Shown: positions 59,788 through 64,000 of the stretch, piece after piece
How the letters are laid out: each line of letters opens with the position of its first letter
How positions within the stretch are numbered: position 1 is the first letter of the stretch
NCBI GenBank assembly: GCA_964606085.1
Contig: CAZSFD010000002.1
Coordinates: forward strand, 1-64,000
Direction: 5' to 3'
Origin: CAIQJJ01 sp964606085
GTDB taxonomy: Bacteria > Chloroflexota > Anaerolineae > Anaerolineales > UBA4823
DNA: 64,000 nt
The notes under the pieces: model-generated
Databases searched by the model: none
What the model was told of the DNA's origin: nothing
Seen by the model: the letters and a program-made list of their open reading frames with translations, nothing else
Position numbers and translations under genes: made by a program

Positions 59788-60981
59788 ATGACCGCGAAAA
59801 AAACGGTTGCCGAACAACGAAAATACGCCATACTGGATGTCCAGGCGGCAAAAAAGGTCGCAAACATCTGGCTCGAACAAATCGCCCTGGAGCATGTGGT
59901 AGATTTTGGCCTGCCCGAAGTGGATGACCGCTACCACATCTGGCGTGTGCCGCTGGTCAATAAAGCCACGCAAGAGCGCCTGGGCGAAGTGGTGATTGAT
60001 GCCTACACCAGCCTGATCGTCGAAAACAAATCTACGGCTGCCAGTGTGCTGGAAGCGCGCCTGCTGGGTCGCAATGGCGACGGGGATCAGCCCAAACCAG
60101 CACGCTCGAATGGCGTTTACGCGCTTTCTAACCTGCGTAACACAATTGCCCAGGGCGATAGTGAGCGGGTTTTGCAAGATTTACCCGCCGGGAGTGTTAA
60201 CTTAATCTTCACATCGCCGCCCTATTACAACGCCCGCCCCGAATACACCGACTACATCACCTACGAAGAATATCTGCTGAAAATCCGCAAGATCATCCAC
60301 AATGCGCATCGGGTTCTGGCAGAAGGCTGTTTCTTTGTGATGAACGTCTCTCCAGTGCTGATCCGCCGCGCCAGCCGCAGCGAGGCATCTAAACGGATCG
60401 CCGTTCCCTTTGACATGCACCGCCTGTTTGTCGAAGAAGGGTACGATTTTATAGATGATATTTTGTGGGAAAAACCCGCAGGAGCCGGGTGGGCCACCGG
60501 GCGCGGGCGGCGGTTTGCGGCGGACCGAAACCCCTTGCAATATAAGCCGGTTCCGGTCACAGAATACGTGCTGGTGTATCGCAAACACACCGACAAGCTG
60601 ATTGATTGGAACATCCGCTCGCACCCTGAACAAGAATTGGTCGAAGCATCGCGGATTGGCGACGATTATGAGCGTACCAACATCTGGAAAATCACGCCTG
60701 CCCACGACCAACGCCACCCGGCAATTTTCCCACTGGAACTGGCCGAAAAAGTGATCACCTACTATTCTTTCAAAGGAGATGTGGTGCTGGACCCCTTCGG
60801 CGGAATTGGTACCGTGGGCAGAGCGGCGGTGAAATTAGGGCGGCGCTTCGTCTTGATTGAACAGAATCCGCGCTACATCAAAGTCATCCGCGAGGAAGCG
60901 AAACTGTGGCTCGGCAAAGAAGCCGCCAATGTGTTAACCATTCACTGTGAACCTATTGAAGTGGGTGATGTGTTGGTGTAA
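59788..60981 (+). CDS. DNA methyltransferase (N4-cytosine/N6-adenine, beta order) of a restriction-modification pair
   Basis: 397 residues. Catalytic motif TSPPYYN at 142-148 (SPPY suggests N4-cytosine), followed far downstream by the SAM-binding LDPFGGIGTVGRAA at about 334-347; this order is the beta class. Residues 1-105 form an extra domain with IWRVPLVNKATQERLGEVVIDAYTSLIV, PepSY-like in pattern and unusual for these enzymes. The adjacent gene encodes the likely endonuclease. Confidence 0.87.
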   Translation: MTAKKTVAEQRKYAILDVQAAKKVANIWLEQIALEHVVDFGLPEVDDRYHIWRVPLVNKATQERLGEVVIDAYTSLIVENKSTAASVLEARLLGRNGDGDQPKPARSNGVYALSNLRNTIAQGDSERVLQDLPAGSVNLIFTSPPYYNARPEYTDYITYEEYLLKIRKIIHNAHRVLAEGCFFVMNVSPVLIRRASRSEASKRIAVPFDMHRLFVEEGYDFIDDILWEKPAGAGWATGRGRRFAADRNPLQYKPVPVTEYVLVYRKHTDKLIDWNIRSHPEQELVEASRIGDDYERTNIWKITPAHDQRHPAIFPLELAEKVITYYSFKGDVVLDPFGGIGTVGRAAVKLGRRFVLIEQNPRYIKVIREEAKLWLGKEAANVLTIHCEPIEVGDVLV

Positions 60982-60991
60982 GGTGGGGATC

Positions 60992-62143
60992 ATGCAGCCA
61001 AAGAACCAGATTTCCAGATTGAGCGAATTGATGACGCCGGCATCGTTGGACTTGCTTTCAGCCAGCGGGAGTGATTTAGTCCGGCAAATTGGCATGGACG
61101 TTGTGCGGGGCGTTGTCTTAGATGTCTTGACGGGCAAAAACCTGCGCGATTCAACCGAATCGTTAACTCGTCGCCGTATCGCCGCGCTGAACCTGGCAAC
61201 GGTGAACCTTTTTGTGCAGGGAAGCGCGCTTTCTGACGATTTCGTGGAGCAATTGCCCTCACTCGCTGCCGAAATTTTGACACAAAAGCAACTGACCAAA
61301 GCCGAACGATGGTTAGCGCAATGGGTATTAGGTTTAACCGACAAGGCATTTCAAAATGTGCTGCGCGACAACCCCAACGCGTTAAAAGAATATCGTCACC
61401 GGTTTGTAACCACCTGTCAGCAGGTGGTCAGTCAGCACGCGCAACAATGGGGTGAGTTGAAAGGTTCTTTACAACTGACTTCGGGAGCCAAAGCAGAATT
61501 GAATTGGCTTTGGTTAACCTATTTGTTGAATACCATCGGTGCGCAAACATTGGCGATTCGTGGTTCAGAAAAATCTGCCTACGGGAAATTGTTCGAGAAG
61601 TTGGTCCTGGGTTCATTGCTTTCTATCCTGGGTTTCAAACATATTTCCCCACCGCCAACCGAATTTGAGCGCGTGTTCTGGCTATCTTCGCGGGCAGAGC
61701 GGCGCGAAAGCGATGCAACGCTTCTCTACGAAGCCGGGAAAGGGGTGCGGTTTGATATTGGTTTCATTGGCCGCGGCAACCCCGAAATTTCGTTAGACAA
61801 GGTCACGCGCTTTGAACGCGAGATTGAAATGGGACGCTCCCGTTATTACATGGCAACGATCATTCTGGTTGATCGCATTGGAGCGAACAGCCGCATTGAA
61901 CAACTGGCTCAAGCGGTAGACGGGAACATTGTCCAAATGAGCAGCAATTATTGGCCCCGTCAGGTGGCCGAAATTCTGCACCACAGACTTGGCTTTAGTC
62001 ATTGGATGTTGGATGTGAGCGAAGCAGATTTCCAACAGAAATTAGCCGCAACCATGCACACCATTTCTTTGGAGCCGTTTATCGGTCTGGCTGAAGATTT
62101 TAGTCACAATGCGGTGCGGGAAGAAGCGGGGGGATATTCGTGA
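60992..62143 (+). CDS. CfrBI-type restriction endonuclease
   Basis: 383 residues from ATG 60992 with AGGTGGGG upstream; longer GTG start at 60947 would overlap the methyltransferase. The whole protein resembles CfrBI-family endonucleases (recognition CCWWGG for the founding member), with a candidate metal site in GVRFDIGFIGRGNPEISLDKVTRFEREIEMG. AT-richer than its neighbours, suggesting gain by transfer. Pairs with the SPPY methyltransferase 10 bases upstream. Confidence 0.72.
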   Translation: MQPKNQISRLSELMTPASLDLLSASGSDLVRQIGMDVVRGVVLDVLTGKNLRDSTESLTRRRIAALNLATVNLFVQGSALSDDFVEQLPSLAAEILTQKQLTKAERWLAQWVLGLTDKAFQNVLRDNPNALKEYRHRFVTTCQQVVSQHAQQWGELKGSLQLTSGAKAELNWLWLTYLLNTIGAQTLAIRGSEKSAYGKLFEKLVLGSLLSILGFKHISPPPTEFERVFWLSSRAERRESDATLLYEAGKGVRFDIGFIGRGNPEISLDKVTRFEREIEMGRSRYYMATIILVDRIGANSRIEQLAQAVDGNIVQMSSNYWPRQVAEILHHRLGFSHWMLDVSEADFQQKLAATMHTISLEPFIGLAEDFSHNAVREEAGGYS

Positions 62144-63129
62144 ACATGCCGCCTGCTCAGAAGCCAACTTACGCCATCCTCGCCACCCTCGGCCCGGCCA
62201 CGCCCGATGAGGCCGCCTGGGTCGCCCTGATCGATGCCGGGGCGACCGGTTTTCGCCTGAACACGTCGCACCTTTCGTTGGCGCAGTTGGATGAATGGCT
62301 GGCTCGGCTGGTGGGTTTTCGGCAGCGCAGGCCCATCACGGTCACGCTCGATTTGCAGGGCAGCAAATGGCGATTGGGCGAGTTCGCCCCCTTTTCGCTA
62401 ATCGCCGGGCAGACGGTGGAATTGATCTTTGCCGATAGGGCCGAGCGCCCCGGCATTCTCCCCATCCCTCATGCCGATTTTTTCCGCGCTGCCTTTGCCT
62501 CCAATGGCGAGATCGTCCTCAACGATGCCAAAAGCCGCCTGCAACTCGAACACATCGCCCCCGACCGCCTGACCGCCCGCGTCACCCTGCCCGGCGAAAT
62601 CAGCCCACGCAAGGGCATCACCTTCGCCGCCAGCGACTTTCGCATCGAAGCGATCAGCGAGAAAGACCAGGCCATTTTGCGCCAAACGGACGGCTTCGAT
62701 TTCGTGCGCTACGCCGTTTCGTATGTGAAAGATGCCGCCGAAATGGCGACCTACCGCCGGGCCTTCCCTGGCAAAAGGCTGGTTGCCAAGCTCGAACGCC
62801 AACCCGCCGTAGACGAGGCTGCCGCCATCGCCGGATATGCCGATGAACTCTGGCTGTGCCGCGGCGACCTGGGGGCCGAGTTGGGACTGCCCGGCATGGC
62901 CGCCGCCGCCCACCCGTTTGCCCAGGCCGTGCGCCGCCTGCCGGTTGCGGCGCTGTTGGCCGGGCAGGTGCTTGAACATCTCACCCACCACCCCACGCCC
63001 ACGCGGGCCGAAATCTGCGCCTTGTACGATGCGTTGCAATGCGGCTACGCCGGTGTGGTATTATCCGACGAGACCGCCATCGGTCAATATCCCCTGGAAG
63101 CTGTGCGAACCGCCGCCATCTTCACCTGA
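62140..63129 (+). CDS. Pyruvate kinase-like protein lacking the C-terminal domain
   Basis: 329 residues from GTG 62140, which overlaps the restriction gene stop (ATG 62146 is the alternative). Barrel motifs are recognisable: ILATLGPAT, GFRLNTSH, TLDLQGSKWRLG, KLERQPAVDEAAAIAGYADELWLCRGDLGAEL with the Mg Glu and Asp, and the C-terminal barrel end PTRAEICALYD...LSDETAIGQYPLEAVR. The regulatory C-domain (about 130 residues) is missing. It may be a moonlighting or degraded enzyme; activity is uncertain. Confidence 0.8.
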   Translation: MNMPPAQKPTYAILATLGPATPDEAAWVALIDAGATGFRLNTSHLSLAQLDEWLARLVGFRQRRPITVTLDLQGSKWRLGEFAPFSLIAGQTVELIFADRAERPGILPIPHADFFRAAFASNGEIVLNDAKSRLQLEHIAPDRLTARVTLPGEISPRKGITFAASDFRIEAISEKDQAILRQTDGFDFVRYAVSYVKDAAEMATYRRAFPGKRLVAKLERQPAVDEAAAIAGYADELWLCRGDLGAELGLPGMAAAAHPFAQAVRRLPVAALLAGQVLEHLTHHPTPTRAEICALYDALQCGYAGVVLSDETAIGQYPLEAVRTAAIFT

Positions 63130-63152
63130 TCACCTTTTCACCCCCTCACCCT

Positions 63153-63947
63153 ATGCTCCCCTCCTCCCCCCCACCCCCCAACACCCCACCTCCCGATCCG
63201 CGCGTCGAATTACACGCCCGCTTCAGCACCAACAAACAAGGTATGGCTGCCTGGTTCTTGCAGCAGCTTGATTTGCCCGCCAATGCCAAAATCCTTGAGC
63301 TCGGCTGCGGCTCAGCCAATTTCTGGCTGGTGAACCTGCGCGCAATCCCGTCCGGTTGGCATGTCACCCTGACCGATGCGTCACCTGAACGCTACGCCGA
63401 TCCGCAGCGCGTGCTGCACCAGGATAAGGGCTTTTCTTTCCAAACCGTTGATCCCAACAAATCTTTGCCTTTCGATGATGCTTCGTTCGATGCCGTGATC
63501 GGCCTGCACCTGCTCAACCGGCTGGAGAATATCCCCGCGACGCTGAAAGAAATCCAGCGTGTACTCAAGCCCAAGGGCAAGCTCTATGCGGCTGCCTATG
63601 GCGAAAAGCACATGGATGAGTTGTACTTCCTGTTCCTGCGCTTCAACCCGCAGGTGGCTACCGTGGGCGGGCGCGTGACCAAACAAATGAAATTCAGCCT
63701 GGAAAATGGCAGCAAACAACTGCGCGAGGTCTTCTGGGATGTGCAGCTTCGCCGCTACGAAGACGCCCTCGAAGTGACCCACGCCAGACCGCTGTTCGAC
63801 TACATCCTGGCGATGTCGGGGTTGGCTGCCGATGCCGAAAACCAGGCCAGCCTCTACACCCTGGCCGCCTTCATTGACCAGGAAGTCAAAGAAAAAGGCT
63901 CCATCCACATCACCAAAGCAGAAGGGGTTTTTGTGGCGGTGAAGTAA
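63153..63947 (+). CDS. Class I SAM-dependent methyltransferase
   Basis: 264 residues from ATG 63153 (an earlier in-frame start lies in a word-repeat). A Pro/Ser-rich start (MLPSSPPPPNTPPPDPR) precedes the Methyltransf_11-type fold: ILELGCGSANFW (motif I), LTDASPERY, FDAVIGLHLLNRLENI, and LKPKGKLYAAAYG. Substrate unknown. The C-terminal portion (about 200-264) is helical. Last complete gene in the window. Confidence 0.87.
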   Translation: MLPSSPPPPNTPPPDPRVELHARFSTNKQGMAAWFLQQLDLPANAKILELGCGSANFWLVNLRAIPSGWHVTLTDASPERYADPQRVLHQDKGFSFQTVDPNKSLPFDDASFDAVIGLHLLNRLENIPATLKEIQRVLKPKGKLYAAAYGEKHMDELYFLFLRFNPQVATVGGRVTKQMKFSLENGSKQLREVFWDVQLRRYEDALEVTHARPLFDYILAMSGLAADAENQASLYTLAAFIDQEVKEKGSIHITKAEGVFVAVK

Positions 63948-63954
63948 GCGCATC

Positions 63955-64000
63955 AATCAGCAATCGAAAATCAAAAATCGTAAATTATCGGAGTTCCTAT
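63955..64000 (+). repeat. Word-repeat before the next gene
   Basis: CAATCGAAAATCAAAAATCG tandem-like words after the methyltransferase stop, then GGAG and an open edge; the next gene probably starts just beyond the window. Confidence 0.5.

Overview
The window most likely comes from a Chloroflexota genome, probably an Anaerolineae-type lineage. This is inference from gene content: no rRNA or universal marker tree is available here. Supporting signs are the nusA-ylxR-infB-rbfA-nrnA-truB-ribF order, LplABC-type sugar uptake, LacI regulators next to Gfo/Idh/MocA oxidoreductases, many glycosidases, and a large secreted protease ending in a ...FLPMLTR tail. Most of the window is GC-rich, but the 25-31 kb block and the restriction gene near 61-62 kb look clearly more AT-rich by eye. 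I found no tRNA, rRNA, CRISPR array, prophage or intact transposase.

Layout. 0-4.2 kb: end of a polyphosphate kinase, an iron-sulfur protein, a CHAD protein, then on the minus strand a 50-residue lasso-peptide-like precursor followed by a nucleotidyltransferase. 4.2-16.6 kb: argF, divergent from a LacI regulator that heads a one-strand cluster: four Gfo/Idh/MocA oxidoreductases, an alpha/beta hydrolase, an AAC(3)-type acetyltransferase, a sulfatase-fold hydrolase, a sulfotransferase, a sugar-phosphate isomerase and a GNAT protein. 16.9-22 kb: a 1692-residue secreted gingipain-type (C25) protease. 22-25 kb: acpP divergent from type II IPP isomerase and a prenyl diphosphate synthase. 25-31 kb: a LacI-regulated oligosaccharide ABC importer. 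31-36 kb: an ABC exporter pair, a short-chain dehydrogenase with a membrane methyltransferase-like protein, a nitroreductase and lactate dehydrogenase. 36-45.2 kb: the transcription/translation operon running on into thyA and folA. 45.2-54.6 kb: a toxin-antitoxin remnant, MerR and XRE regulators, RidA, a GH9-like protein, gmd, Nudix, and a DUF362/flippase/PHP group. 54.7-64 kb: a MITE-like palindrome, GH78 rhamnosidase, GH42 beta-galactosidase, a methyltransferase/restriction pair, a pyruvate kinase-like protein and a SAM methyltransferase.

Two observations stand out. First, the small minus-strand gene at 3969-4121 has the W-x-x-P-x-L leader motif, a Thr at the penultimate leader position and a core able to form an Ala1-Asp8 ring, and sits beside a nucleotidyltransferase of the type known from lasso clusters; no maturation enzymes are in the window. 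Second, many intergenic gaps hold palindromes built from short repeated words, different in sequence at each place. At least seven of them start inside the preceding coding region and supply its last codons or its stop codon. A related hairpin is inserted in frame inside the GH78 gene.

Several promoters lie 7-8 bases before the start codon, so leaderless transcripts are likely for the SDR, MerR, RidA and XRE genes. Two LacI genes each carry a palindrome over their own promoter, which suggests autoregulation.
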